Below, piece by piece: positions 16,610 through 25,482 of a DNA stretch of 64,000 nucleotides (position 1 is the first letter of the stretch; the number at the start of each line of letters is the position of its first letter). The position numbers were made by a program, and so were the translations under genes. A model generated the notes under the pieces. It saw only the letters and a program-made list of their open reading frames with translations, did not search any database and had not been told where the DNA came from. The DNA is from Nostoc sp. CHAB 5824 (lineage in GTDB: Bacteria; Cyanobacteriota; Cyanobacteriia; Cyanobacteriales; Nostocaceae): contig NZ_JAIVFT010000018.1 in NCBI RefSeq assembly GCF_020829665.1, forward strand, positions 62,001 through 126,000. Reading direction: 5' to 3'.

Positions 16610-18952
16610 TCAAGTAGTTTCTGAGGATGCTTCTGAGCAAGATTTTGTCGGAGCGCCTAAGTCATCTAAAGTATTCATTAATGAGTCATTCTGTAGCATG
16701 GGATATCTGCTTTGGGAATTTACAACATCGTCAAAAGCTTCAAGATCCTCAAGAGCCTCTGATGCAGACTGATATCGCTGTTTGAAGTCATCCAGCACCA
16801 TTTTACTGAGAATCTTAGCTAGGGAGTGGCTCACCTGGGAGCGATCGCTCCATTTTATCTCTCCATCAGCATCTCTATCTAGCTCACGGGGTGCTATACC
16901 AGTCAAGGCTTTAATCCCAACCATGCCGACTGCATAGATATCACTACTGTAGTGTGGACGCCCAAAACATTGCTCGCTTGGTGCGTAACCCTGAGTACCA
17001 ATGCCAATGGTAAAAGGGTTTTGCTCTTGAGGATCAAGCTGTCTTGTACTGACTTCTTTGACGGCTCCAAAGTCAATCAGGATCAGTTTACCGTCTGAAT
17101 GTCGGCGGATGATATTGCTGGGCTTAATATCCCGGTGAATCACATTATTTTTATGGACAAATGTTAATGTTTGCAATAAGTCCCTGACAATTCTGATCGC
17201 TGCAATTTCTTCAATTGCTCTGCCTGGTGGCAATTCCTGATTTAAAGGATGACCAATAATTTGTTCTTGTACTAAATAAAATTCTTCATCTTCTTCAAAA
17301 TAGGCCAAAAGTTGCGGGATTTGAGGGTGTGTTCCCAATTTTTCGAGTGTTTGCGCTTCTGAGTTAAATAAACGTCTGGCAAGTTGCAAAGCTTCTGGTT
17401 TGGTGTTGGCTGGTTTTAGTTGCTTGACAACACATCGCGGATTTCCAGGACGTTGGGTATCTTCGGCAATGTAGGTTTCACTGAATCCACCGGAACCGAG
17501 AACTTTGACAATTCTGTAGCGTCGAGCCAGGACTTTCCCTGATAAAGCTAAATCTCTTTGCTGGATTAGGTCGTGCAAGTCATCTTGTTGGCTAATAATC
17601 TCTTGGACGACGGCGGAAGTTTTATACTTCTGAAAAATGTCTACTAATTGGCGTTTTTTGATGCTTTCTCTCACTAATGAGGTTCCCAGATAGCAAAATC
17701 CGGTCATAGCGATCGCAATCATTGGTACAGTCGTAGGAAACATTAACTGACCATGAACAAATAACCCATAACTAATTCCAACCCAAGTGCCAGACAGGGC
17801 GAGGCTATAGAGAAATCTATTGATACTACGCTTGCGTCTGCTAATCATCAAGGCTGTACTGCCAACTAGAATTAGCACAAACAAACCCCGCAACGGTGGA
17901 CTGTTAATTCCTGGGGCGATCGCTTTACCTTTCATCAAAGTTGCGATCGCGTTGGCGTGAATTTCCACGCCCGACATGCGTTTAGTGCTGTTGCTAACAG
18001 CGACTGGATAATAATCATTGTGTAACTTATCTGTTGCACCAATCAGCACTATCTTGTCTTTGAAGGCCTTTCCCTGCTGCAAATAAGTGTTCCAGTTTTC
18101 CGGGTCGAGTACGTGCCAAAAGGGTATTTGCTCAAATGTACCCGCAGACCCCCAAAAATAAATGCGATCGCCTTTTGGTCGGGGATAATTTACTTGTGCT
18201 GCCCTAAGCGTTGCTTCATCAAAAGAGGGTAAATTTTCGATCAAATTATCTTCAGCTAACAACTTAGAAAACTCACTTCCCAATCGATGAACTTTACCAT
18301 CTACCTCCAGGGGGAAATTAACTGAACCAATGGACACTGACCCTGTACGAAACATCTGTTGGGGGTCAATCAGTTGCATAAAAGATCCTTGGCGCGTCTG
18401 AGAATTTTCGTAAACGGCTGCTAAGGTAACTTTGCTGCCATATTTTTGCAATACTGCTTGGAGTTGGCGATCATCAGTTACTCCATAACTGCTTGGCGTG
18501 TCAAAAACGACATCTACTGCTACAGAGCGGACACCTGCTTTGATTAACTTTGTGATTACCTGAGCATATGCAGCCCGTTTATAAGGATAAGATTTCAGTG
18601 TTTCTAAGTAGGCATACTGTTTCGGATTTGTTTTATAGTACTGTTCGGGAACTGATATTGACTGATCGTCTATTGCTAAAATTACGATGTCTTCTGGAGG
18701 CAAAATCGGCCCACGCAGTTGAAAAAAGCCAGAAAGCGCCTTATTTTCGATCAATTGAACCAATTCCCCACCAGAAGCACTCAGCACTGCTGCACCAATT
18801 GCCCAAGCGCCAGCAAGGAGATGACCTAAACGAATCATCCACCTAGACTGACGAGCCGATGCTGTTGATGTTACTTTTGTCGGTTTACTTGAGTGTCTAT
18901 TGGCAGCAGAGACATAGTTTTTAGTTAAGGTAGATGTAGGTTCTTCTGCCAT
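16610..18952 (-). CDS. CHASE2-domain Ser/Thr protein kinase, membrane bound
   Basis: 780 residues. After an N-terminal membrane helix (LGHLLAGAWAIGAAVL), a CHASE2 sensory domain fills about 55-330 (AIDDQSI, GVRSVAVDVVFDT). Three membrane helices follow at about 350-430. A Hanks-type kinase occupies 470-740, with glycine loop LGSGGFSETYIAED, catalytic HRDIKPSNII, LIDFGAVKE in place of DFG, and APSEQ. CHASE2 kinases sense an external or periplasmic signal and phosphorylate cytoplasmic targets. The gene stands alone, with the start at ATG 18950-18952 and a 740-bp upstream region. Confidence 0.93.
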   Translation of the reverse strand: MAEEPTSTLTKNYVSAANRHSSKPTKVTSTASARQSRWMIRLGHLLAGAWAIGAAVLSASGGELVQLIENKALSGFFQLRGPILPPEDIVILAIDDQSISVPEQYYKTNPKQYAYLETLKSYPYKRAAYAQVITKLIKAGVRSVAVDVVFDTPSSYGVTDDRQLQAVLQKYGSKVTLAAVYENSQTRQGSFMQLIDPQQMFRTGSVSIGSVNFPLEVDGKVHRLGSEFSKLLAEDNLIENLPSFDEATLRAAQVNYPRPKGDRIYFWGSAGTFEQIPFWHVLDPENWNTYLQQGKAFKDKIVLIGATDKLHNDYYPVAVSNSTKRMSGVEIHANAIATLMKGKAIAPGINSPPLRGLFVLILVGSTALMISRRKRSINRFLYSLALSGTWVGISYGLFVHGQLMFPTTVPMIAIAMTGFCYLGTSLVRESIKKRQLVDIFQKYKTSAVVQEIISQQDDLHDLIQQRDLALSGKVLARRYRIVKVLGSGGFSETYIAEDTQRPGNPRCVVKQLKPANTKPEALQLARRLFNSEAQTLEKLGTHPQIPQLLAYFEEDEEFYLVQEQIIGHPLNQELPPGRAIEEIAAIRIVRDLLQTLTFVHKNNVIHRDIKPSNIIRRHSDGKLILIDFGAVKEVSTRQLDPQEQNPFTIGIGTQGYAPSEQCFGRPHYSSDIYAVGMVGIKALTGIAPRELDRDADGEIKWSDRSQVSHSLAKILSKMVLDDFKQRYQSASEALEDLEAFDDVVNSQSRYPMLQNDSLMNTLDDLGAPTKSCSEASSETT

Positions 18953-19692
18953 ATCGTGTTACTGATTGATTTAAGTCCAACACTTTTATTTATTCAGACC
19001 ACGTTTTAGTGTAAGCACATTGAAATAAGACTTAAATGACAATCTTATACATTTGTAAAGTATCTTCTATTCATCAATAAACTTTTATTGACAAAGGTAG
19101 CGCCCAAGAGATTCTTACTCAGGTAGTGCCTAAATTATTATTTTTCTGTTGAGTGAGTTACAAAAGAGTGATTGTCTCACAGATTATAGCCGGATATACT
19201 TCGTCTCTGTACTTGGTTGCGGCGAGATTTTGCCTTAACCTAACCAACAAGTAGGCTCTTAAGTGGGGTTTTACCAGAAGCTGTCCCAAGTACGTCTTCT
19301 GTCTTTGGCGCAATATTGGTACTCTCCATAAAGCGTGTCCTTATACTGAAAGCTTTATCTATAGATAGGCATCAACTTATATCCTACCCTAAGCTTATGC
19401 TATACCTCTTTAGGAGTAAACTTTAATGTTATACAGCTATGAATGCTGTTGCTAGTTCAATTTTATTGGTAGATTTTGATCACAGGGTGGCTCTTGTAGT
19501 GCTGGAGGTGAATAAGGTTTAGCACCCAGTATCTCAACTCCAATGTTGCAGACGTTTTTATGCCTTGAAAGAGGTAGGATAAAAGCTATAGATGAAGAGC
19601 TACTTTATAGATATTAGCAAACAAGGCATTTGAAAATTGCTATAATCTATTGTTCCATCTAAATTCATTTATATTATTAGGTGTAAATTTGT
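18953..19692. promoter_or_regulatory. Long intergenic region between kinase and NYN genes
   Basis: No gene could be supported. It must hold the divergent promoters; TATAAT at 19641-19646 is a plausible -10 for the NYN gene, with only a poor -35 (CAAACA). Nothing else distinctive was seen. Confidence 0.4.
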
Positions 19693-20214
19693 ATGGGTTC
19701 TCCAATGAATCGTCTGTCTATTTTTGTAGATGGAAACAATATGTTCTATGCTCAACAAAAAAATGGCTGGTTTTTTGACCCTCGGCGAGTTTTAGAATAC
19801 TTCAAACATGAGCAATCAGAAACAACATTAATTAATGCATTCTGGTACACTGGCTTAAAAGACCCACAAGATCAGCGAGGTTTTAGAGATGCTCTAATTA
19901 GTCTAGGATATACAGTCAGAACTAAAATTCTTAAAGAATATTATGATGATACTTCTGGTCGTTACTCGCAAAAAGCGAATTTAGATATTGAAATTGTTGT
20001 AGATATGTTTAATACAGTAGACCAGTATGACCGAGTAGTATTATTCAGTGGCGATGGAGATTTTGAAAGAGCAATCGAACTATTAAGATCAAAAAATACA
20101 CATATTACGGTAGTATCAACAGAAGGGATGATAGCTAGAGAACTACGGAATGCTACTGACAGATATATAGATTTAAATGATATCAGAGATCAAATAGAAA
20201 AAACAGAAGGTTAG
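19693..20214 (+). CDS. LabA-like NYN-domain protein
   Basis: 173 residues in the NYN (PIN-like) nuclease family. The acidic metal-binding residues are at IFVDGNNMFYAQ near the start, DIEIVVDMF near 100 and FSGDGDFERAIELL near 120. LabA, a related protein of Synechococcus, acts in negative feedback on clock output; most family members are thought to be RNases. The second ATG at 19705 (MNRLSIFVDGNN) is an equally good start. It lies 95 nt before leuA on the same strand but does not look coupled to it. Confidence 0.88.
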   Translation: MGSPMNRLSIFVDGNNMFYAQQKNGWFFDPRRVLEYFKHEQSETTLINAFWYTGLKDPQDQRGFRDALISLGYTVRTKILKEYYDDTSGRYSQKANLDIEIVVDMFNTVDQYDRVVLFSGDGDFERAIELLRSKNTHITVVSTEGMIARELRNATDRYIDLNDIRDQIEKTEG

Positions 20215-20309
20215 TATTCTTAGCAATTATTTACAAAGGTAAGAGTAAAAGAAAAACTAAGTTTGAAGATATTTTGATTCACAAGTAAAAACTAAACAAC
20301 AAACTGCAA

Positions 20310-21914
20310 ATGACAAACAAAACAGATCGAATCATCATTTTTGATACTACACTCCGAGATGGAGAGCAGTGTCCGGGAGCGACTCTCAATATAGACGAAA
20401 AGCTAGTTATTGCAAAGCAACTGGCGCGTCTGGGTGTGGATATAATTGAGGCAGGCTTTGCCTTTGCCAGTCCCGGAGATTTTGAAGCAGTCAGCAAGAT
20501 TGCCAAAATTGTGGGAACAGAAAATGGCCCGGTAATTTGCAGTTTGGCAAGAGCGATTAAAGCAGATATTGAAGCAGCCGCAGAAGCATTAAAACCAGCA
20601 GTTAACGCCAGAATTCACACATTTATTTCGACTTCTGATATACATTTAGAGTATCAGTTACGAAAGTCACGGGCAGAAGTGTTAGCGATCGCCGAAGAGA
20701 TGGTAGCTTATGCCAAATCCTTCATGACAGATGTAGAATTTTCGCCGATGGATGCGGCTCGTTCCGATCCAGAATTTCTTTACCAAGTGTTAGAGCGAAC
20801 GATCGCAGCTGGTGCAACAACAGTTAACATTCCCGATACTGTAGGTTATACAACTCCTAGCGAGTTTGGGGCAATCATTAAGGGGATTATCGAAAATGTC
20901 CCCAACATCAATCAAGCGATTATTTCCGTTCACGGTCATAATGATTTAGGCTTGGCAGTTGCTAACTTCTTAGAAGCCGTGAAAAATGGCGCACGGCAAC
21001 TAGAATGTACGATTAATGGCATTGGCGAACGTGCTGGAAATGCATCATTAGAAGAATTGGTGATGGCGCTACATGTGCGGCGACAATATTTTAATCCTTA
21101 TCTCGGAAGACCAGAAGAATCTCAAGAATCCCTGACAAATATCGACACTCGGCAAATTTACAAAACCTCACGCCTAGTTTCTAATTTGACGGGAATGTTA
21201 GTACAACCAAATAAAGCGATCGTCGGGGCGAATGCCTTTGCTCATGAGTCTGGGATTCACCAAGATGGTGTGCTAAAAAATAAGCTCACCTACGAAATTA
21301 TGGATGCCCAATTGATTGGCTTGACAGACAATCAAATAGTTTTGGGCAAACATTCAGGCAGAAATGCTTTCCGTACTCGGTTGAAAGAATTGGGCTTTGA
21401 ACTGTCAGATACTGAGTTAAATAAAGCATTTGTCAGATTCAAAGAGGTAGCAGATAAAAAGAAAGATATTTCTGATTGGGATTTGGAAGCGATCGTTAAC
21501 GACGAAATCCAACAAGCACCCGATTTGTTCCGAGTAGAATTGGTGCAAGTTTCCTGTGGTAGCAACGCCCGTCCCACCGCTACAGTTACCCTGCGTACCC
21601 CAGAAGGTGAAGAATTAACCGATGCTGCGATCGGTACTGGGCCAGTGGATGCAGTTTACAAAGCCATCAACCGTGTGGTGAATGTGCCTAACGAGTTGAT
21701 TGAGTTTTCTGTGCAGTCAGTAACAGCTGGTATTGATGCTATTGGAGAAGTAACGATTCGCTTACGTTATGAATCTAAAGTATTTTCTGGTCATGCAGCG
21801 AACACAGATATCATCGTGGCATCCGCGCAAGCTTATGTAAATGCGCTCAATAGGCTGTATTCTGCGTTGCAAACCCAAGAAAAGCCAGAGGAAGTATCTG
21901 CACAGAAAGTCTGA
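20310..21914 (+). CDS. leuA: 2-isopropylmalate synthase
   Basis: It condenses acetyl-CoA with 2-oxoisovalerate, the first committed step of leucine synthesis. The catalytic barrel opens with IIFDTTLRDGEQCPGATL, which holds metal and substrate residues, followed by HGHNDLGLAVAN near residue 210 with the two metal-binding histidines. The C-terminal domain (from about 390) is the LeuA allosteric dimer fold that binds leucine for feedback inhibition. The 534 residues match the long bacterial type. A homocitrate synthase is unlikely given the regulatory domain. Confidence 0.94.
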   Translation: MTNKTDRIIIFDTTLRDGEQCPGATLNIDEKLVIAKQLARLGVDIIEAGFAFASPGDFEAVSKIAKIVGTENGPVICSLARAIKADIEAAAEALKPAVNARIHTFISTSDIHLEYQLRKSRAEVLAIAEEMVAYAKSFMTDVEFSPMDAARSDPEFLYQVLERTIAAGATTVNIPDTVGYTTPSEFGAIIKGIIENVPNINQAIISVHGHNDLGLAVANFLEAVKNGARQLECTINGIGERAGNASLEELVMALHVRRQYFNPYLGRPEESQESLTNIDTRQIYKTSRLVSNLTGMLVQPNKAIVGANAFAHESGIHQDGVLKNKLTYEIMDAQLIGLTDNQIVLGKHSGRNAFRTRLKELGFELSDTELNKAFVRFKEVADKKKDISDWDLEAIVNDEIQQAPDLFRVELVQVSCGSNARPTATVTLRTPEGEELTDAAIGTGPVDAVYKAINRVVNVPNELIEFSVQSVTAGIDAIGEVTIRLRYESKVFSGHAANTDIIVASAQAYVNALNRLYSALQTQEKPEEVSAQKV

Positions 21915-22065
21915 GATTGTATCTGTTAACTGTTGACTGCTAACTGTTGACTGATTTAAATCTCTGACAGAAACCGTGATAAGATAACTTTTCACTTTTC
22001 ACTGCTCACTGATTTAACCTGCCCATAATAAAAGCACCGCACCTAATTTTTAGCTGATGTTAAAT

Positions 22066-22093
22066 AACTCCTCTCCAACTTTGGGGAGGAGTT
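22066..22093. repeat. Palindromic hairpin upstream of the GNAT gene
   Basis: AACTCCTC pairs with GAGGAGTT over 8 bp around a 12-nt loop that itself contains CCAA/TTGG. It is a known style of cyanobacterial intergenic palindrome and may affect the leader of the downstream gene, 33 nt away. Confidence 0.45.
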
Positions 22094-22125
22094 AGGTGTG
22101 AGTTCCGAAAATTTGTTAGAAAATT

Positions 22126-22605
22126 ATGCTGACAGAAAAACATATCACTATCAGAGAAGCCACTGCCAAAGAAGACTCACTGATTTCAAAACACTTTTAC
22201 CAAATGTGGCTAGATATTAGTGTGCATGAGAGTAATATCGATCTTGATTGGCAGAATATTACCCTCCAATTCATAGAAGAGGCGCGTCGGAGTTTGCTTT
22301 ACAAGGCTTTTGTTGCAGAGGTTGATAATACAGTTGTGGGTTCTGCAAGTTGTCAACTTTTTGCAGGTTTATACCCGAATGTTTTCAAAGATGAATACCG
22401 TAAATTTGGATATATTTGGGGGGTTTACGTTGAACAATCTAACCGCAGACAAGGCATTGCTAAATGCCTAACTAATAGAGCAATTGAATATTTAAAAGTG
22501 ATCGGTTGCACACGAGTGCTTCTTAACGCCTCGCCGTTGGGTAAACCAGTTTACTCCAGTCTCGGTTTCTCTGAAGGGAATATAATGCAATTAGATTTGA
22601 TTTAA
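22126..22605 (+). CDS. GNAT-family N-acetyltransferase
   Basis: 159 residues with the GNAT fold. VGSASCQL is the strand before the acetyl-CoA site, and VEQSNRRQGIAKCLTNRAIEY near residue 105 is the Q/R-x-x-G-x-G/A loop that holds the pyrophosphate of acetyl-CoA. The C-terminal SPLGKPVYSSLGF closes the fold. The substrate cannot be told from sequence. It lies 48 nt upstream of the DapF-like gene and may be co-transcribed with it. Confidence 0.88.
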   Translation: MLTEKHITIREATAKEDSLISKHFYQMWLDISVHESNIDLDWQNITLQFIEEARRSLLYKAFVAEVDNTVVGSASCQLFAGLYPNVFKDEYRKFGYIWGVYVEQSNRRQGIAKCLTNRAIEYLKVIGCTRVLLNASPLGKPVYSSLGFSEGNIMQLDLI

Positions 22606-22653
22606 GTACAGCATTTTTTTTGCCTTATAGTGATGTGTGATTAGCCTAAATTG

Positions 22654-23511
22654 ATGAAGTTCTACAAATATCATGCTCTTGGCAACGACTATTTAGTTAT
22701 TAATCCTCAAGATTTATTATTTCCGCTCACTCCTGAAAAAATTAAAACAATTTGCCATCGAAATTTTGGAATTGGTTCAGATGGTATCTTGTTGGGGCCA
22801 TTAACATCTGAAACAGCCCAGTTTGCATTACGCATCTTCAATCCAGACGGAAGTGAGGCAGAAAAGAGTGGTAATGGACTGCGGATTTTTTCTCGCTACC
22901 TCTGGGATAGAGGTCTTGTTAGCGAAGAGTCATTCTCAATTGAAACTGTAGGCGGATTGGTTCAATCGGTTATCGAAGATGCAGGGAAAACGGTTCGGGT
23001 AGAGATGGGAAAAGTTAGCTTTTGGAGTCATGATATCCCAGTAGTTGGCGATGCCTACGGCGGGCTACGCCTACGCAGAGAAGTAATTGAAGAAAAAATC
23101 AGTGTTAACGATGAAACTTTTACTTTTTGTGCAGCGACTATTGGCAATCCTCACTGTGTGATTCCTCTAGCTGAAATCAAGCCCGCCATTGCCAAACAGT
23201 ATGGGCCAATATTAGAGGTTCATCCCTTTTTTCCAAATCGTACCAATGTTCAATTCATGAAAGTCTTGAACCGAAATACCATCCAAATTGAAATTTGGGA
23301 GAGAGGCGCTGGCTACACTTTAGCTTCAGGTAGTAGCAGCAGTGCAGCGGCAGCTGTTGCACATAAACTTGGTTTGTGCGATTCCTCTATTACTGTGCAA
23401 ATGCCTGGTGGAGAAATTTTGATCCAAGTCAAAGATGATTTTACGGTTTCTATGACAGGTTCTGTCACAAAGGTTGCTGAAGGTGAATTATCAGCAGAAT
23501 TATTTGTATAA
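22654..23511 (+). CDS. DapF-family epimerase homologue lacking both catalytic cysteines
   Basis: About 285 residues of the diaminopimelate epimerase fold (KYHALGNDYLVINP at the start, NPDGSEAEKSGNGLR near 70, ERGAGYTLASGSSSSAAA near 215). In true DapF the two acid-base residues are cysteines in the CGNG and ACGTG motifs. Here both are serine (SGNG, ASGSS). Thiol-based epimerisation is therefore unlikely, though the binding pocket is kept. A dispersed repeat is inserted in frame near residue 132 (GDAYGGLRLR). The ATG at 22654 is better than the TTG at 22651. The organism presumably has a genuine dapF elsewhere. Function unknown. Confidence 0.8.
   Translation: MKFYKYHALGNDYLVINPQDLLFPLTPEKIKTICHRNFGIGSDGILLGPLTSETAQFALRIFNPDGSEAEKSGNGLRIFSRYLWDRGLVSEESFSIETVGGLVQSVIEDAGKTVRVEMGKVSFWSHDIPVVGDAYGGLRLRREVIEEKISVNDETFTFCAATIGNPHCVIPLAEIKPAIAKQYGPILEVHPFFPNRTNVQFMKVLNRNTIQIEIWERGAGYTLASGSSSSAAAAVAHKLGLCDSSITVQMPGGEILIQVKDDFTVSMTGSVTKVAEGELSAELFV
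23048..23076 (+). repeat. Small dispersed repeat inside the DapF-like gene
   Basis: A 29-bp copy beginning GCGATGCCTACGG and ending GCCTACGC, read in frame as GDAYGGLRLR between VV and REVIEE. Confidence 0.8.
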
Positions 23512-23530
23512 TTATCTCCCAAAAGTTAGT

Positions 23531-23863
23531 TCACCTTTTAATTTTTAATATGAGTAGCACTTTCTGTTTTAACAATTCAATTAAAGCTGATTCCATATAC
23601 TCATATTCATCTGGTATATCTAAACAGATAATTTTTTTATTTTTAAGAAAGGGCTGAAAATTTTTCGATAGCTTATTTTTATGTGACTTCTCCATCACAA
23701 AGATAATATCAGCCCAGATAATAGCTTCTGTTGAAACTGGTACTTGGGCATAGCGATCCAAACCTGCCGAGTCCGTTTCAAGTCCTTCATATTCAGAAAA
23801 CACAGCCTCGGCAGTGGGACTTCGCAATTTATTCTGGCTACAGATAAATAAGAGCTTTTTCAT
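23531..23863 (-). CDS. Low-molecular-weight phosphotyrosine phosphatase-like protein
   Basis: 110 residues. The phosphatase P-loop C-x5-R-S is present at the N-terminus as CSQNKLRS within LLFICSQNKLRSPTAEAVF, and SAGLD follows as in the family. The usual C-terminal Asp-Pro general acid may be DIPDEYEYM. It belongs to the short, poorly studied branch of LMW phosphatases. The gene converges on the dapF-like gene with only 19 nt between the stops. Confidence 0.82.
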   Translation of the reverse strand: MKKLLFICSQNKLRSPTAEAVFSEYEGLETDSAGLDRYAQVPVSTEAIIWADIIFVMEKSHKNKLSKNFQPFLKNKKIICLDIPDEYEYMESALIELLKQKVLLILKIKR

Positions 23864-23929
23864 TAATTAATATGAAGCGATAGTATTTTAGAAGCCTTTG
23901 AATCCAGGATTTTCACCTATCTTGAATTG

Positions 23930-24271
23930 CTACTCATCGCTTTCAAAATCTCTCTCCTCCAATCCCAGCCAAAAGAGTAATACTTTTTCAACTTCAACTA
24001 CTTGTTCTAGTGTCAAGTCTCCCAACTTTCGGAGTAACTTTGCATGTGGAATTGTAATAATATTTTGTACGTCAAACACTCCTGCTCGGAGAAAGTTTAC
24101 CTTTAGCGCCACCTCAAATCTTGAGCCGCGTGAGCTAGTTGTATGAGGAATTAGGGTTGCTAGTGCTCGATCTTGCTCTAGGGCAGGAATACTAATAATT
24201 AAGCATGGTCTGACTTTTGCTGTGTACCCAAGATCGACAAGCCAAACTTCTCCACGATCAGGGCTACTCAT
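23930..24271 (-). CDS. MazF/PemK-type toxin endoribonuclease
   Basis: 113 residues: RGEVWLVDLGYTAKVRPCLII at the N-terminus is the PemK/MazF signature, with the conserved Arg-Pro before the strand, followed by TLIPHTTSSRGS and ALKVNFLRAGVFDVQNI. These toxins cut mRNA at short sequences. Its start overlaps the antitoxin stop by 8 nt, so they form an operon. The frame is intact. Confidence 0.88.
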   Translation of the reverse strand: MSSPDRGEVWLVDLGYTAKVRPCLIISIPALEQDRALATLIPHTTSSRGSRFEVALKVNFLRAGVFDVQNIITIPHAKLLRKLGDLTLEQVVEVEKVLLFWLGLEERDFESDE

Positions 24272-24467
24272 CGGAAGCTTCTTGCCGATCTAACTCCAAA
24301 AAAAGTTCTTCTGCATTCCAAACCAAATCTTCATTTGACAAATATGGAAACTCCAAATGTCTGACCCTTTTTAAAATCTCCAGAGCTATTTCCAGTCTCT
24401 CTGACTCTGGCAAACGATCAAAGGTGCTTAATAATTCTTCCACTGGAGCAGTCATGACTCTCTTCAT
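24264..24467 (-). CDS. Antitoxin of the MazF-type toxin (addiction-module protein)
   Basis: The likely start is the ATG at 24465-24467 (MKRVMTAPVEELL), giving 67 residues; an upstream ATG at 24485 is less likely. It is acidic and helical (STFDRLPESERLEIALEILKRV), like the small antitoxins often placed before cyanobacterial MazF toxins. The first gene of a coupled pair. Confidence 0.78.
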   Translation of the reverse strand: MKRVMTAPVEELLSTFDRLPESERLEIALEILKRVRHLEFPYLSNEDLVWNAEELFLELDRQEASDE

Positions 24468-24576
24468 TAGACACCCCAATAGCATAGCATGACCCTATAT
24501 AAACGTTCTGTGAGATGAGATTGCTCTACAGACAAGTCTTCAAATTATTCAATGATCGCAGGAAATGAGCGATCGC

Positions 24577-24990
24577 TTACAATACACTCAGATAAGTTTG
24601 CTCAGAATTCATCGGCAAAACCCGCAACTTCCGATTTTTAAGGTCTGGTTCTAACCCTAAAACTTCCATTGGCGTTACACCCAAAAGGGCATAGTGTACT
24701 TCTGTGAGTTCCAGACAATCAAAGGTTCCTTGACGTTCTCCAATACTAAGTTCAACATCTCGGAAAATCCGCCCCTGCTGCACTCCAGCCGCAGTCTCTA
24801 CCTGGGCTTCTCCACCTTGGACTAAACCTAGTTGACTAATAATGCTAGTAGGTAAACACAGCAAAGTTGCGCCCGTATCAACTAAAACATTATCCAAAAT
24901 ACAAGAGCGAACTTCCTCTGGAGAAATAAAGCCTCGCTGCGCCAAATAAAAGTTGCTGAAATTCCCATACAAATAGATTAGCCAAGCGGC
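24577..24990 (-). pseudogene. Retropepsin-like aspartyl protease, truncated at the N-terminus
   Basis: The reading frame is open to 25062, but family similarity starts only near AQRGFISPEEVR. It holds the single-domain aspartyl protease motif LVDTGATLLCLP and a flap-like region. The first strand normally present is missing, and upstream codons belong to the UPF0175 gene read in another frame. A deletion appears to have joined the two genes. Whether a short protease is still made is unclear. Confidence 0.6.
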
Positions 24991-25126
24991 GTGCTTGACC
25001 AAAAGTAAAAATATTTTGGTCGTATAACTGCAAGGCAATTTCCTGACGAATAGCCTGCTCACCTTGACTTATAGAATCTGGAGATAATTGCAGGTTAATT
25101 GAACTCACAAATTGACTCATATCCAA
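24890..25126 (-). pseudogene. UPF0175 antitoxin-like protein with replaced C-terminus
   Basis: The first 52 residues match UPF0175 (ALQLYDQNIFTFGQARRLAN, then EFQQLL). The family then continues with a conserved acidic tail, but here the frame runs into protease DNA read out of frame (FGAARLYFSRGSS) and stops. The second ATG (MSQFVSS) is a possible start. UPF0175 proteins usually pair with a PIN toxin; none is present. Confidence 0.65.
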
Positions 25127-25149
25127 AAACAGCGTTTTACTTATAGCTC

Positions 25150-25253
25150 ATACCATTTCACTTTAATAATGATACAAATACGTTGGTAGGGGCACGGCAA
25201 TGCCCTGCCCCTACGAGAAATCTATATGTATCAGGTTTTTCGTGAATTGGTAT
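25150..25253. mobile_element. MITE-like element with 27-bp imperfect inverted ends
   Basis: ATACCATTTCAC...TGATACA at the left pairs with TGTATCA...GTGAATTGGTAT at the right. Between them is the palindrome GTAGGGGCA...TGCCCCTAC. It has no coding capacity. Similar elements are common between cyanobacterial genes. Confidence 0.65.
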
Positions 25254-25418
25254 TACTCTGCGATCACCTCACTTAAATCATGAATTATTTCTAGATTTTC
25301 TCAAGCTTTTGTAAATCTGCTTAATGAAATAGTCCGCTTATCTTGAAGATTTGGAATTACTAGCTTACCCATTTCAGCAAAATCCTGAAAATTGAGTCTC
25401 TTTAAACGATGTATCAAA

Positions 25419-25462
25419 ACGCAAAGGCGTTAAGAAACCTTTGCATCTTAGCGCCTTTGCGT
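25419..25462 (-). terminator. Terminator-like hairpin downstream of secA
   Basis: ACGCAAAGGCG and CGCCTTTGCGT form a perfect 11-bp stem around a 22-nt loop. On the minus strand it is followed by TTTTGATAC. It lies 21-64 nt beyond the secA stop and probably ends that transcript. The arms resemble a common Nostoc palindrome. Confidence 0.6.
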
Positions 25463-25482
25463 GAGATATTCTTTTTAACTTC

